Position numbers and translations under genes: made by a program
DNA from: Trichoplusia ni
Lineage: Eukaryota; Arthropoda; Insecta; Lepidoptera; Noctuidae
Assembly: GCF_003590095.1 (NCBI RefSeq)
Contig: NC_039502.1
Coordinates: 4,255,753 to 4,319,752, forward strand
DNA: 64,000 nucleotides
Direction: 5' to 3'
Part shown: positions 24,724-38,607 of the stretch, piece by piece
Position numbering within the stretch: position 1 is the first letter of the stretch
Layout: each line of letters begins with the position of its first letter
Notes under the pieces: generated by a model
The model's database searches: none
What the model was told of the DNA's origin: nothing
What the model saw: only the letters and a program-made list of their open reading frames with translations

Positions 24724-24769
24724 CAGAGCCCAGTGACCGGCTACGTATTCCGCCGAATATGGCATTTCG
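24724..24769 (+). CDS. Candidate second exon of the 22.5 kb gene
   Basis: A 46-base GC-richer segment lies between a tandem cag|cag acceptor (24721-24726) and a consensus donor GTAAGT (24770). Joined to the phase-1 end of 22510-22984 it stays open and reads AEPSDRLRIPPNMAF before a phase-2 end. Using the second CAG removes one codon. The polypyrimidine tract is weak. Support is the open frame, the donor and the base composition only; it could instead be a regulatory patch. Confidence 0.3.
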
Positions 24770-27700
24770 GTAAGTTTAATGGCGCGTGTTGCGAACCGGT
24801 TCCTTTTGTTTGTTTACAACTTCACGACGGAGTTAAAGGTTTTATGTAACCGCCAGCAGGGCAAAGGTCTTACTTGTTACGTGGAAAGTGATATTAATAG
24901 TAGATTAAAGAAAATTATTTAGTTCACTTGTTTTCCTGAGTACCTAGTACAACATTTTTGTAATACCTACTGAAGTTGTCTAGTCTGTTCTTCAAAAACC
25001 CACAAACGAGCTTTCTATTTACATTTCTGTTGTAGCCACCATTTTTTTTCAGTATACGATTCTCTTATTTGTTTTGATGTAAATTTTATTTTGACGTCTA
25101 ATTTAATAATAATTAATAAATTAATCCCCTTCAAAGTAAACATTTCTCTTTCAACCACATCAAAATTAAAACAAATCGCAAAATTCTCACGTTACTAAAA
25201 CATCACAAAAACGAACGTACGATCAAATAAGTAGAAAACTTGTATCATAGAGATAGCCATTCTAGGCAACACGTATAAAAGTCTAGATATAAACAACTGC
25301 CGGCTTCCTGTAGATTTTATCTTGATCGATGAACCAAGTATAAAGACAGCCACTAATTGAGTGGCCCGTAATGAGACTTCTGTGCTGAAACAACTTTCTT
25401 GCAAAGGAAAAGAATATCGTTTCAAATTAATGAATATTATATGAATGGTGGAACCACAGTGCATTAGAGACAGTATAGAACGAAATCTTTCAATTATACT
25501 GGATAGTAAAATTTGTATTAGTAACGTTGTACTTAACATTGACGATCCTAAAGATTAGTTTACCCTTAAACCTAAATGATTAGAATTACTACATAAACCC
25601 ATGGGAAGAGATCTGTGTAAGAGATACTGTAAACAAAATACTTAAACATTTTACTAGAATATAAATTCCTCTACTTCATAAGACTCATTTTTGAAAGTAA
25701 TATTCTTACAATCACGAAGTACTACAGCAAAAATATAAAAGCTGATGAACAGCTCTAAACGTAGTTATTGCACTCCATAAAATCAGAAACCTTCGTAAAC
25801 CAAGAAAGCAAACGAAACAAGACCTGTTCGTACGAGCTCTCCGCTCTTTTTCGACCTAAATAAACCCAATCCATCTTATTTCGCACCAAAAATGCAAATA
25901 AAAGACAATTTTTCAAACAAAATCTCGTACGTAAGCCGCGATAAAGGTACTACGGGTGGTCTTAATAAATAACGTATAAAAAGTCCGACTATGCACTAAA
26001 AACTGGCGCACAGATTAATGCAGTTACAAGTTAAATGTGTACTAGTCTTGACCGACGAAGAAAAAGTAATGAGCACACGACCACTACTATTTGCTCGTAA
26101 AATTTATTTTATGAGTGATAAAATTAAGAGGGGCTCTAAAGAGAGAAGCGCTAGCTTTTGTTCACTGGATTGTTATCATTTTATTAAACGACTTTTGTAT
26201 CACAATTTTAAATGTCTAGAATAATAAACCGAATATTTTACGGTTTTATGTTCTGCCATTTGAGTGCTTGTTTTATGCTTATGTACAAGACAGTGAAACA
26301 ACGAATGAAATACTTCTACAAAAAGATGTTAAGTTAATAATGTAAAATTAAAAGCTACTGATTTTACAAGATTCGACGGAAATTTTTAGTCGCATTTCTA
26401 CTCTAGTATATGGGACTAATCATTAATTTCTACTTAATTTACGATTGTTGCAGCTGTAAAAGCAAGACAGCGCACTACACAGCAATTAACGGCGAGATAT
26501 TTTTACAATCAAAAAGTACTTAAAAGCATTAAAAACTACTTTTATATTTAGTGGTTTAGTTTTAGAACTCCTGTTTATTAGGACAATAATGTAAAATTTT
26601 ATTTTCACACCTCATTTCATTCTCGATATTTCATCACTTTGCTACATAATTACAATCCTTAGTAGAGACAACCAATAGAGATCTAATTGGCACAAGAGAG
26701 CGTCCTATAACTTGACAGATAAATCGGAATTAATACGATCATTGAGGTTTAATTGAACCTTGTTCGTTTACCCACTTATAGGGGAAATTGTGGTGTAATT
26801 GTGTCTGTCTTATGGAAAGTGAGTGTTTAAGGGAAAATTTATGAAAAACTTAAGTGCAGCAGAACTGTCTTCTTTTTTGCTGTTCTTGGTTTATTGGTTA
26901 GGGATTTGTGCTCTAGTACTTTAATGTTTATCGTACGTTTTGTAGGTGAGTTAGATTAGAGTGATTTCTTTTAGAACTATGATTTTAAAATTGAGTTTTT
27001 TTTTAATACTTATATTTTTTAGTGTTTCATGACATTGAAATTACTCAGCCGTCTTTGGTCTACCTGACTGAAAGAATTGAGGATGTTTTTAAATATTCCC
27101 CTGTTGGGCAAAATAATCTCCCCATACAGATCCAGGAGCTGAACGTCCAATCGATATAAAAGAACTAACCAATATATAAAAAAGGAAATAAGAAAAGCAA
27201 CAAATAATATTGCTAATTTAATTTGCATAATTAATAACTAATAAAACACTCAAAGTACTGGTATACGAAAGCTAACTACACTCATTATAAAAGCGGACAT
27301 TCACGTTAATTTAAGGCTACCTAAATTATCATTCAATACACATAATTTCAGCTTACGCTCAAAGGTGTTAATTAAACCCAATTGGAAATGGTAAACGACG
27401 CAATAAACAACATGTGCAATAGTACATGTACATTACAAGATAAAACACTGGGAAGTTATTTCATACTTGAACCGACCTTCTTACAGTCGTGTGAGGGAGA
27501 TAGCGCGCTACAAGAACATAGCTGTGTCTCTTTCCCACCGTTGCAAGGATCTCACTTTGTAAAGTAGGCCTCTTGATTGCAAAAAATATATAAAGAGATG
27601 AGTATCAAGAGCTTTTGGACGAAAATAACTTGTTTGTTTATGTTATTTCAATCTTTTAAAATTATGGGTATGATGGTCGTTATATGTAAATCTGAATGAT

Positions 27701-28139
27701 CGAGATGAACGCTTGCCATTTTTAATCATTATTGTCATGGGAATAAATCTTTGATGACCAAGTCTTAAAACCAAAATAAACATCGAGAAAAAAAATACTA
27801 AAACCAGTACAGTCAGAAACAAAATACCAAGGACGCTATCAGATAAAGAAGACTACTCAATGCAACAAAATAATTAATTTTACTGATTTTCTGTCTCCAA
27901 TCTGGTTTGGTAATTCCACTTTCGATGCTGATGATAACTCCGTGTTAGTGTGAAAAAGATTATAATTATTTCTACTCCAAATAATATGACAAGCAGAAAC
28001 CATACTAATACTCCCTAACTACAAAAAAACAGGGCAAGTTAGTAAAAAATGACGATGAAGCCATAAGTTGACCAATTTACACATCTAACATATGGCTTAT
28101 AATATTCCACAACTTTCAAGCCAACGCCATCTAGTCTTT

Positions 28140-28587
28140 AACGAAGCAAAGCTTCTATTATGAGTACTAGACAACTGATAAACATACTTATATATTGCTA
28201 AATACAAGCATAATTTATATAAATTACTAGCTGTTGTCCGCGATTTCATCTGCCTGGTTAAAAGATATATGTTAAGACTTTTTGTTGTTTTACACGTTCA
28301 ATCCCATCGGGAACTACTTAAGAAATCGGGATAAAAGGTAGCCTATGTTCTTTTTCATGTCAATGGCTATTGGCATTCAAAATTTCATTCAAATCCGTTA
28401 AGCCGTTTTTGCGTAATTGAGTAACAAACATCCAAACATCCACACTTTCACATTTATAATATTAGCAAGGATACCCAGGCACATAACTCGAGCTTAACAA
28501 AAACATTTTTCCTGGGTGGGAATCGAACCCACGACCTCCGGTACAGCAGTCAGGTCCACTTACCACTAGACCAACAGCCGGTCATGC
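28140..28587 (-). mobile_element. tRNA-derived SINE split by a Helitron-like insertion
   Basis: Left part (28140-28226) and right part (28472-28587) together match the intact SINE at 51784-52057. The head, on the minus strand, has a tRNA-like GTTGGTCTAGTGGTAAG A-box region and GGGTTCGATTCCC B box, followed by CACCCAGG. The body carries cagacaactgataaac-like text (minus-strand complement). The internal 245 bases are a separate element. Confidence 0.75.
28227..28471 (-). mobile_element. Helitron-like element nested in a SINE
   Basis: Minus strand: TCCTTGCTAATATTATAAA starts at 28471 and GGACAACAGCTAG ends at 28227, flanked by A (28472 complement) and T (28226 complement) with no target duplication. 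Removing it restores the SINE text GGGT(A/G)TAATTTAT seen at 51.9 kb. 245 bp, non-coding. Confidence 0.85.
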
Positions 28588-31224
28588 CCATCATAAACTC
28601 TCTAAATCAATCCATGAGCAAATAAACGGAACCCACACGTAGACATGCGAAAGTAAAACGGTAAACGTTACCACGCTTTCATATCCACTATCCACTAAAA
28701 TCAAAGCATCCAATCATCCCGGAACGTTCACAAGCTATCCAGTTAATATCCACACACGGCACTATATATGCAAATAAGGAGAAAATTATGTCGCTAATAG
28801 CGCAGTAAGCCCTTTGATTAAGTGCTGTAGTATTACTGCACGACCTAAATATGCTTACATTAGTTTTGCTTATCTTCAGTGCCTCATTGGCCTAGAATAA
28901 ATAGTTATTAACGGTCTCCTGGTCTATAGGTGGAGAAAAGTGAATGAAAAAGTTGGTAAGGCTGCTTTCAGACGATTACGGCTGAGGTTTAAAGGAGATC
29001 AGGATTTTACCGCCAGTCAGCAGGCGATACAAGATAATTTGAGTTTGTCCAGGCACTTTCCTTTGTTTTACACATTGGTTCATTTGTAAAACAGACAAAA
29101 TGCGCTTTGGTTAATTCTGTTGATAAGTTGTTTGTGTCGTGGTTATGACTTGAAGACCAAGAAAGGACGATGACGAGGGTTTGGGTTGATTCATTAGAAG
29201 GTATTGGTTCTGGAACCTGGCAGTTTTTTTTTATACCAAGAGAAAGATTGGTTGGATAAATCACACATTCAATATCTGTGCTTAGTTCCTGATCATTGAA
29301 GTATTAAATTTCAACAAAACTATCCTAAAAAGTAGGTTAACTTCAACAGAATTAATTGCAACATAGTATTTCTCAACAGACCAATGCTTTAACGATCGCA
29401 CGCCATTTTCTAGCTAAAGAAACATAGTTTTACTAATCCTATACAAATGAGTTCAAAAGTCAACTAAAACTTATAGATTCTTTTGTTGCTATGCTTCCGG
29501 CACCTACATACGGTGTGAACAAAGCCTTAGCCAACAAGCCTCTTACCATATGAATACGGCCTTACCTCAACAGCAGAATTTGCAATATAATATTAGCATA
29601 AGCGCCAAAGCTGATAAAACCAATCGCAATTTTCACACTGGCGCGATGGCGGACGTCGACTTTCAACGGTTTTAAATTGTTTATACTTATGCTAAGCGCC
29701 GATAAGTTTGTTTTATGAATTTATAATTAAATGCTATTTGGCATAAAAAATAAATTTGAACTTTATCTAGCAACCATTAGGGAACTTTATCAAGCAGTTT
29801 TAAATTTTTCGAAGAACTTTCTTCAACTTATTTGGATTCTTGAGTCAATATTTAAAACGCATATTTTAATTACCAGATAAAGTCATTAAAATGACATGAT
29901 ATTCTAAAACTTTGGTATGCTCACATTCGAAATTCTATGTAGGGAACAATGAATTCCGAATTTCGCTATGAGAAACCTAAATCCCAGTTCAATACGTTTC
30001 TACGTCACAATGCAGTTACAATCCTCTTCATGTCTATAAGTCATAAACCCTACAATATAGAAGCAACATTGACTAGATGTAAGCTGCAGTCAGTAGCTTT
30101 CTTGTCCGCTTTCGAACGACAACTGCAATAAATAATAACATTCACACGGTACACGCATTTAAATAAATACGTATCAACTTTCCAGCACTAGGGACTTAAC
30201 ACAATCGATATTTTTATCGATAATCGATTCCTACGATATTTCGGGATGCTCGAATAATGTAGAGGCCAAGGTGTCATCGTTCGTGTAATAATGTATGATG
30301 ATGTTCAATTTATTTAAATTCGGATTCTTTATTCAATTTTAAATTGTATATAACGCGGTGTTTACATTTGAGAAAGTTTACATTCCCATAAATATGTTGG
30401 AAATGACTCCTTGTTTTGCAAAGAGAATTGGTTAACAGAATTATGAGGTATAATAATTTTGTTTTGTTTATAATTTAGTACACAATTAGAATTGTTTTAG
30501 TGTATTGAAAGCAATGCGTGAGTCTTTGCGTAAGCAGCTTCTATTATTAAATTCAAATAATATGTAAGCTACCACGAATTAACGTTTACATTTGTTTACG
30601 TTTCAATCGAATCAGCCCACTTTGAATCTAACCTATATTTTCCCACTTCACTTTTAGAACATTTTCTATGCAACATTTCTATTTGCTGATCAATCATAGC
30701 AATCAATGTTGATATAAAACACGATATACGCTATCGAGAAAATTGAAATCGACTTAATCGCGAGCTAATCATCGATCACGGTAACGACTCTATCGGTGCA
30801 TTTTATCGATTATGACAGAATCGATTTATCATTAGTCTAGCATCTTGCCCTTCACTAGAGTGCAGAAAATTATGGGAGTATTTACGTTCTACTCTCACAT
30901 GTAAACAAGTTAGATGACATTTGAGACATAGTTATCTTGGCGTCATGTATTTATTACTTGAAGTTATTCCTAATTGCTGCGAGACATTATAGGAATGGGG
31001 AATTCGCAATTAAGTTTTCTCGCTGTTTATTCGCCGGGTGGTTGTGAGGAACGGCTAGTGCTGTCGTAAGATACACGCTAGTTCCCTATATGTAATGACG
31101 ATTTACTTTTATAGACATGTTCTTTTCGAAACTTAGAAGACTAAACATGGTTGTTATTACTTGAGATGGTATCAGCCATTTTATTGGTATTTTAGAATTG
31201 TATGTCAACAAGACAAACCTAGTG

Positions 31225-31250
31225 CCCCGGGTTCGATACCCGCGTTGTAC
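31225..31250 (+). repeat. Possible SINE B-box fragment
   Basis: gggttcgataccc matches the pol III B box; a convincing A box is missing, so this is at best a SINE scrap. Confidence 0.25.
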
Positions 31251-33350
31251 GTAGAAGCTTTTGTCCCGTCCACGAAAGCTTTTACCAAGTGACTTTTGGC
31301 ATGTGACTTGAATGTATGTGATACAACTCGTGACAAAAAAATTATATTCGTCAGTGCGGAAGACGTTTTTTTTAACAAATAAAAAAAGTACATCATATAT
31401 ACGTTTTTTTAATGAATTTTAGACCCAAAAGCTTAAAAATAAAGTAGTTTGGAAAGACACAAAATATTTTTGTTTTCAAGAATGATAAATGTGCCAAAAG
31501 GTTTGAAAACTACATGACTAATTTCTTAGCCAAATCGCAAGAACCTTTTTACATTACTCCAGCAAAGTTATGCAAGTTTAACAAATTAACAAAGACATTA
31601 ATATATCAAGTAATAAGACAAGGTTGAGGAACAAAAAATGGCTACCGTTATATCAGACAAATAAGTTGATTCAATCTGACTGACTTTGAGTAGGGTAAAG
31701 TAGACTTTTGCTAACTTTAACTGCCGACGCTAACTTTTTAATGTAAAGATTTACTCATTTTTTCATACTTTAAAAAGAAATTATTTTGAAATAATTTACA
31801 TGAAATTATCTTGGCCAAGCAACTTTATTATTAAAATAGTTTTTGCTAAGACGTTTAGGGCATTTTGTTACTAATATAGCGTGTAACGCGTAAGTTATAA
31901 AGTTCGAGCTGGAAGTTTACAACGTTGTTTTAAGCTGCAACGTACTATACTAGCCTGCTACAGAGAGCATGAGCCATAAAATAGACTAAAATAACAAATC
32001 CTCCAAAATAAATAACTTTAAAGGTAAGATAAAAAAATACAAATCATTTTCCCTGTCCGACGTATGGCGACTTTACCTTAAACAAACATAACCACCATTA
32101 TGTAGCAAGAAGTTTAATCAAGTGACTTTCGCAATGCTTTCACTTGCAAATCAATTATGAACCACTTATTTAATCTTAGAGCGAATTAAAAAATTACTTA
32201 AATATTTTTTTGTGATTAAGTGGTGTTTTTAAACAACATTACATTTTTAGTTGAGTAATATCGCATTTACTTGGAGGCATGCTGAGAAATAAATGTAATG
32301 GACGCGTATTAATGTAATTGATATTTGATATAGTTGTTAATTTTGTGAAGTTTGATGAAGAACCTCTTTGGTTATAAAATGGGTAGGGTTAGAGAATCCA
32401 GGAACTTTTATGAAAAAAAGACTTTTATCTATTTATCGACCCAGAAGTTTAAAAAGGACACAGTAATATAATATTAACCTACAACGGCTACAACGGTTTA
32501 CTGCTGCTGGATAACACTGCTCATTTCTAAAAGTAATTAATTTCGGTAGACATGTGATACGAGAAACAGTCCATAGAAAGTTACAGTTGCCGTAAATTTT
32601 ATCGTAGTTCTGTTGTTAGTATGACTACAAAATAAGAATACTAAAAACATTGTTTTAATTGTGGGCTGAAGTAAAATGAACAGAGTCCTAAAAACACTAC
32701 GTTTGGAACAATACTCTGATAGAGTAGGAGAAATCTGCAAAAAATTTAGGAGCCAGCATCAGTGGCTCGGTTTGTAAATGAATGTAAATTCAGCACTGAC
32801 AAAATCTACATCGTCATCAAAAATAATATTCTCTCATTTGGGATCCAACAGTAATTCTTCCTACCACCCACTTACTCTGCCATCCGTGTAATGCTCATGC
32901 TTCCTCAAAACTTGTCAGTCTCACACTCTAGCCCATATTTCCATCCATCAACTCGATCCACGGCCGTACAATTTATATCAGACACAATAATTGACTTCCC
33001 ATTGTTTGTTTTCCAAATAGACAATCGTGTAACAATTGCTTAGCTTAATATAATAAACACGTGCATTCACCGTGGAATGAATGGATGTTTACGATCCCTT
33101 AAATGTTCTTTATAGTTGGGGAGTTAAGTAATTTATTATATTATAGTGTAATATAAAAGGTGCTTGGAATTCTACGCACGATGGACTAGACAGTTTGGTT
33201 GGCGAGGTCTTTGAGAATGGGTTTTCCATGTTAAGGGTTGGGACGACGAAATTTAGGAAGGAGTCTCTTATCTATATTGTTGACGAATGTACATATATTG
33301 ATGGTAAAAATTTAGCTTAGAAAATATTTACATCTGAAAAACAGTTCGTC

Positions 33351-33525
33351 AATTTTTTACGGAACCAACCTATGTTTTACGTCATTTGTTTTTAGTATAT
33401 GTGAAAATTGGAACTCTCTAGCTAATAGGGTTCATAAAATGCAGACTGGTGACAGATGGATGGATAGACAGAGCTATCTAGTAATACATCTCCGTTTTGA
33501 CCCTTTGAGTATGGAACCCTAAAAA
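33351..33525 (+). repeat. GTTCCGTA-family repeat, 3' part
   Basis: Contains ctggtgacagatggatggatagacag and ends tttgaccctttgagtatggaaccctaaaa, matching the end of the copy at 41268-41571. Confidence 0.6.
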
Positions 33526-33924
33526 TGACGAGATATAATCCAACTCAGCAAAAAGTCAGTTTCATTGAAAATATCGAAACATTTTTTAATAAAAACAAAT
33601 TAGAATTACTTAATCCCTTTATTTAGATCACTGTAACGGATTACGTGCTCAGAGCAAACATAACCTACATTGAAGACATAAGCGGCATTCAGCTATCAAC
33701 AATGATGCAACCGAAGCTGTCTTACCTGAGACGAAGCGAATTACACGTGTATCAACACAAATCAAACGAGAGTTCCATATATAGGGAGTACCTGAGGGCT
33801 TCAGAAGACCACACTGTGGAGAGATTGGGAGAATCCCGATTGGTAGTTTTGTGATGATTTTGCTTCGGTAAATATTTTAATCAAATACAGAATGCAATAT
33901 CGCTGAACTTTAATATCTCTCATC

Positions 33925-34085
33925 ATCATTCGCCTAGCCTTTTCCCAACTATGTTGGGGTCGGCTACCAGTCCAACCGGTTTCAGCTGAGTACCAGTGTT
34001 TTGCTGCAGCTGAGTATCCGACCTCCTCAACCCAGTTACCTGGGCAACACGATACCCCTTGGTTAGACTGGCTGTCAATTTTCAA
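33925..34085 (+). repeat. Interspersed repeat, head part
   Basis: cctagccttttcccaactat...gtcggctaccagtccaac...cccagttacctgggcaacac; shared with 5745-5900. It appears cut off after gactggctgtca. Confidence 0.65.
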
Positions 34086-35479
34086 GACTGAACTTCTATC
34101 GTCATTTTAGTCAGCTCGTTCTGTTAGAATGTTCACTTTCATGTTATTTTTTAATACCTATGACGTTTTTGCCTCTTAAATTTAATGCTTAAATCTATGA
34201 AAATTAGAATAGAATAAATTATTCTTGATTGCACACCACATAAGTATAGGATTCTGCAAACATAAATAGTATACAGTAAAAAAAAATCTACATCTGTTCA
34301 GTAAGTTTTATAAAGCTCCCGAATCCCGAATCCCTTCACCACATGGTCACCGTACAACCCCATCACAGTTATTGGAAAGCAACGTTTGAAGCCAGATGCG
34401 CGCTTTACGGAGGTAAATATTTACACTTTTACCAAAGCTTCCGTAATGAAATTATTGTAAAAATAGTACTGCGCTTCAGACTCACCTTTCGTATGCAACC
34501 AGTATACATTTCATGATGATAGTAGTAAAAAAATAAAAAAATGACATTCATTGAACTTGACTTGTAATTGCCTCACACTTGACTTAATTTTTATACATCA
34601 AAAATACAAAATTCGCACATCACATATTAATTACGTTCTACGACATAATATCTCAAGGTCAAAGTACATATCTTTATTGACAAAAAGGTCAACATAGAGC
34701 GAACAGGGTATATTCAATTTGTATGTTGATCGGTCTTTCGAAAACCGGAGGTGTTTAGTAAATAAACGTAGATATGTTTTTATTCCGACACCGAAATGTT
34801 TGTTAAGGTTATTTGTGGGCCACGTGCGGTTGTTTTATGTGTATTCTGAAGTTCTTTCTATGATGAAAGGAAGCGATAAGGGTGGGCGAATGGATGGTGT
34901 TATTTTTATTAACCTCTACATACCAATAAAAGGAATTCTCGTATGAAGGTAGGTATCAAGGATGGAGTTTAAACAGTGTTCATGGTATGGTATTTGAAAC
35001 GAAATTTTAATATTAACCAGACTTTTCAAATAAGATATATATATTTTTAATATGTTTAATACGTGAAATGTTATTTTTGCTGATATAAACGTCTTATACT
35101 TGAGTAGGTATTCTTTATAGTTTTCTACCAAAATTAAAAAAATGGAAGGTCTGCTGGTCTCTCCGAACGTCCGTCATAAATGTTGAAACGCCATAAGGCT
35201 GTATCTTATGAAGCGAAATACCTAAGCAGTTGAAATTTTTACAGACGATCTATTTTTGATTCCGCTAAAAATAAATTAAAATTAACCATGTATATGTTGT
35301 GTATACCTAATTTTCTTATAATGTATTATGTAAGTTAAGTTTATAAATCGACTCCTTTAAGATTTATCTGAGCAATATTACTTGATTTGTCTGAATTAAG
35401 CTTGTTCTAAACATTTCAAGTTTCTCTATAAAACCTGCATGTATAAATTCACCTATAAAATTTCTTAGTACCATTATAT

Positions 35480-35565
35480 ATCTGTTAGTTGGTAATCCTG
35501 GTTATAAACTATCTATGTACCAAGTTTCGTCTAAAATTCGTTCGGTGATGCGTGAAAGAGGAATA
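35480..35565 (-). repeat. Helitron-like element remnant
   Basis: The minus strand matches the part of the 39.85 kb copy reading tcctctttcacgc...aatccg...gacgaaac...ataaccagg. It is broken on its right side by the RTE insertion. Confidence 0.6.
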
Positions 35566-35866
35566 AACATACCAATTTCATCATCACCATCCACAGCCTT
35601 TATCCTCCCACTGCTGGGCATAGGCCTCCCCTTTTTCGTGCCAATTTCTACGGTCCTGTGCTAGCCTCATCCAGACTCGACCCGAGACCTTTATAATGTC
35701 ATCGACCCATCTTGCTCCCGGACGACCGACCCTTCTTTTGCCTTGTCTTGGCCACCATTCTGTCACCGCCTTAGTCCACCTGCCATCACTTCGTCGGGCC
35801 AAGTGGCCTGCCCAGCTCCACTTCAGCCTCGTTATTGTGTCACCGACGTCTCGAACATACCAATTT
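35566..35866 (-). mobile_element. 5'-truncated RTE-type LINE with 13-bp target duplication
   Basis: The insert (35579-35853, 275 bp) is flanked by two exact copies of aacataccaattt (35566-35578 and 35854-35866). Its minus strand encodes the extreme C terminus of an RTE-clade reverse transcriptase polyprotein, with the family's hallmark phrases LKWSWAGHLARRSDGRW, RRVGRPGARWVDDI, WMRLAQDRRNW and GEAYAQQW, a stop, then a TGATGATG tail. The frame is open through the insert, so the copy is young. The first 13 or so codons of the longer open frame (starting at 35892) are flanking DNA. It cannot transpose by itself. Confidence 0.85.
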
Positions 35867-36294
35867 AGGCCAAGTAAAAAGATTTTGCACAAGATTTTGC
35901 TTCAACTGGTTACTATGTCAAAATGTCTAAATTAATACAAACGTATATATGAGTGTAACTAATATAAGACAGTTAATACTTATAGCAAAAAATAGGCCTG
36001 TTAGCTATACCCGTAAGATCTTCCATTAACCATCTAAATAGCTGGCGACATCTGCGTTTAGTCAATACCGTTCTACGATCACTCAGTGTGAAGCAAAAAG
36101 TTGATTACGATAAACCAACCTGTTGAATCAATTTGAGAGATGGTTTTTCAATAAGGCTTTAAACGTCTTTATTAAGAACAGTGTCAGATTACGAATATAC
36201 TTTTAAGTGTTCTAATTTTTTTTCTGGTTTGTGTCTTTTAGTAGGTTAATAGGCAAATGTATTTTTTTGAAGATTGTGAAGTATTTTAGATCTA

Positions 36295-36580
36295 TAAAGT
36301 GGTTTGGTGCAAGACTGGCGACACTTACGGATACATAGAAAAACAAATTAGCAACAAAATTGGTCACCCGTAAAATGTGTGACCGTAGCTAGCTAGTTCT
36401 TTAACCTCTATGTATATTTTCTCTGCTGTTATAGTGGCAATAGAAATACATAATTTGTGAGTTTCAATAATCTACTCACGGTTCATTAGATACAGCTCGA
36501 TGACGGATGAACGGACAAGCAGCGGAACTCCGGTAACAGAAATGCACACATGACATAGCTTTTCGGAACGGAACTCTTAA
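36295..36580 (+). repeat. GTTCCGTA-family repeat, diverged
   Basis: tgtgaccgtagctagct...aacctctatgtatattttc...cgatgacggatgaacggac...ttcggaacggaactct follows the order of the 41.3 kb copy with many changes. Confidence 0.5.
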
Positions 36581-38346
36581 AAAAATAAGTGATGAGACAT
36601 TTTAAATTAATTTTACTATTAATACGTAATCATCTAGGATTTGCTTTCTCTTCCTGATTTTTCTATTTTCCAATAAAAACTTCAAGCAGAACTCATTCCC
36701 ACACACCTTCCCAACCCTTTTACCATAATTACTGCGAACTAATTTCTAAGTCTACTTACACAACTTTCCTGCGAAAAAAAAGGAAGAAAACCCATTTCTT
36801 CCCAAGATTAGCTCAAGGTTTACAAAACACTCAAAGCCTTGGGAAACGAAAGCTCATGAGTGATTCATTCAAACAAACATAGCTACTGAACTTGTCTGAG
36901 GGTGCAACATAACAATGGAACAGGTTGCTGCCATTTATAGCAAACAATTTACTTATTAGACGAGTGAAAAATTGGAGCGCTAAAATGATGCTTTGATAAA
37001 ATAATATGTTTCAAGTTCTTACTACTTTATATTTCATTTTTATTTGTATCATTGGGTGTGAGTTGCGCTGATAAATGACTCCATTTTATTCCACCTACTG
37101 GCATGACAAACATCTTATGTGCGAACTATATTTGCAGTACAATTAAAAAAAAACATACTGAAACAAAGTAATGATCCATTACGTAAATTACAGATTTAAC
37201 GTGTTCACTTAAAACGAAATATTTATAAACCCTACACAAAATTAAACAACAACCACAAAACAAATCCGACAAAATCAATTTTCAAATAAACACCTGAGCG
37301 AAGCAGCATTTTAGGGTCCAAGAAGCAAGTTTTTGCGTTCGGCCGATGAGTCACAGAGTCAACGCACGGAACCCAACCGCGCGCCTTTGATGGAACTTTT
37401 TACTTTAAGCCTTTTTTGCAAACCCCATCCAGACGCGAAGATTCAATATTATTTACATTAATATATTCTTTTTGGTCGGTTTCTGTGTTGATATGATCTG
37501 TATTGGTACCTAACATTGTTGTTTTAAGTGTTTTTGAATAATTTAGGTCAATCGACAGTGTAATATGGTAATGAAGTGCTTGTTGTTCGATTTTATTCAT
37601 ATTTGTCTGTACTTACGGCTACAATACTCTCATTTTAATAGGTCTCTCTAATTTCCTTACACGATACTTAGTTGTCAATGCTTTCAATTTCTTTTTTCTA
37701 TTGAACTTCCATCAGGAAAGAAATCTCTTTACTTTTTCATAATTATCATGACAAATAACGACTTATAATACCAAAACAAGCCTCATAGCATCTATTTCTC
37801 TTGTTCCAATCTGATCTGTACCTAATTCCCGTTTTCTTCACGATGTTTTCGTTCACCGGTTGCCAGTCGTCTTAGAATAATTAAGAAACTACATATAACT
37901 TTGAACATTTATCATATTGGTACCTACAACGCCATGTGATCTTCTTCAACTAAGAATTTTGTCACTTATTGTTCTATCCTATTGCTCTATCCCTTCATTC
38001 TTCTTCATTAAGTTTGTTGCTAATAGCATTAAAAGTCTCAAACCCAACATCCCGTTTTATACGTTGTAGATCTATAAACATGTATTACAAGCATAACTCC
38101 TATATCAATCGTAAGAGCTTTTAATTGCGGTTAATTAAATTTATTATTGGTCAGTACTTGGTACTTGAAACTAGCTTGATCAGTCGAACGAGAGAGTTGG
38201 TTCGCTTGGAAATGATCTAATAATGTAAACAGAGCTTGCAAGCTTGTATCTTATGTTTGTTATATTTTCCCATCGAGGTATTAGTTTAGGAAGACTAACG
38301 TTACTATCTAAATTCATAAAAGATTTGTTCGAACTTTAGATAAAAA

Positions 38347-38607
38347 CTAGCTGTTGCCCGCGACTTCGTCCCCGTGGGTAGAAGATATAAGTTATAATTT
38401 AGGTATACCTGCCCGGTTTTTTCTCACATTTTCCATTGTATCTTAGCTCCTATTAGTCGCAGCGTGAAGGTTTATAGCCTGAAGCCTTCCTCGATGAATG
38501 GTGTATTCAACACAAAAAGATTTTTTCAATTTGGACCAGTAGTTCCTGAGATTAGCGCGTTCAAACAAACAAACTCTTCAGCTTTATATATCAGTATAGA
38601 GTATAGA
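38347..38607 (-). mobile_element. Helitron-like element, left arm of an inverted pair
   Basis: Minus strand: TCTATACTCTATACTGATAT at 38607 to GGGCAACAGCTAG at 38347, between A and T. Interior gaacgcgctaatctcaggaa is shared with 39316-39592. The plus-strand open frame across it is a repeat shadow. Confidence 0.8.

Noticed and set aside
27382..27567. 61-codon plus-strand frame with several Cys
   Set aside because: No ATG context, signal peptide or splice support; the GC-richer text looks repeat-derived.
28505..28580. tRNA gene on the minus strand
   Set aside because: A and B boxes are present but the cloverleaf is poor, and the sequence continues into a body shared with the 51.8 kb SINE.
33801..34085. 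94-codon minus-strand open frame
   Set aside because: Falls mostly in the interspersed repeat at 33925-34085; no start context or splice support.
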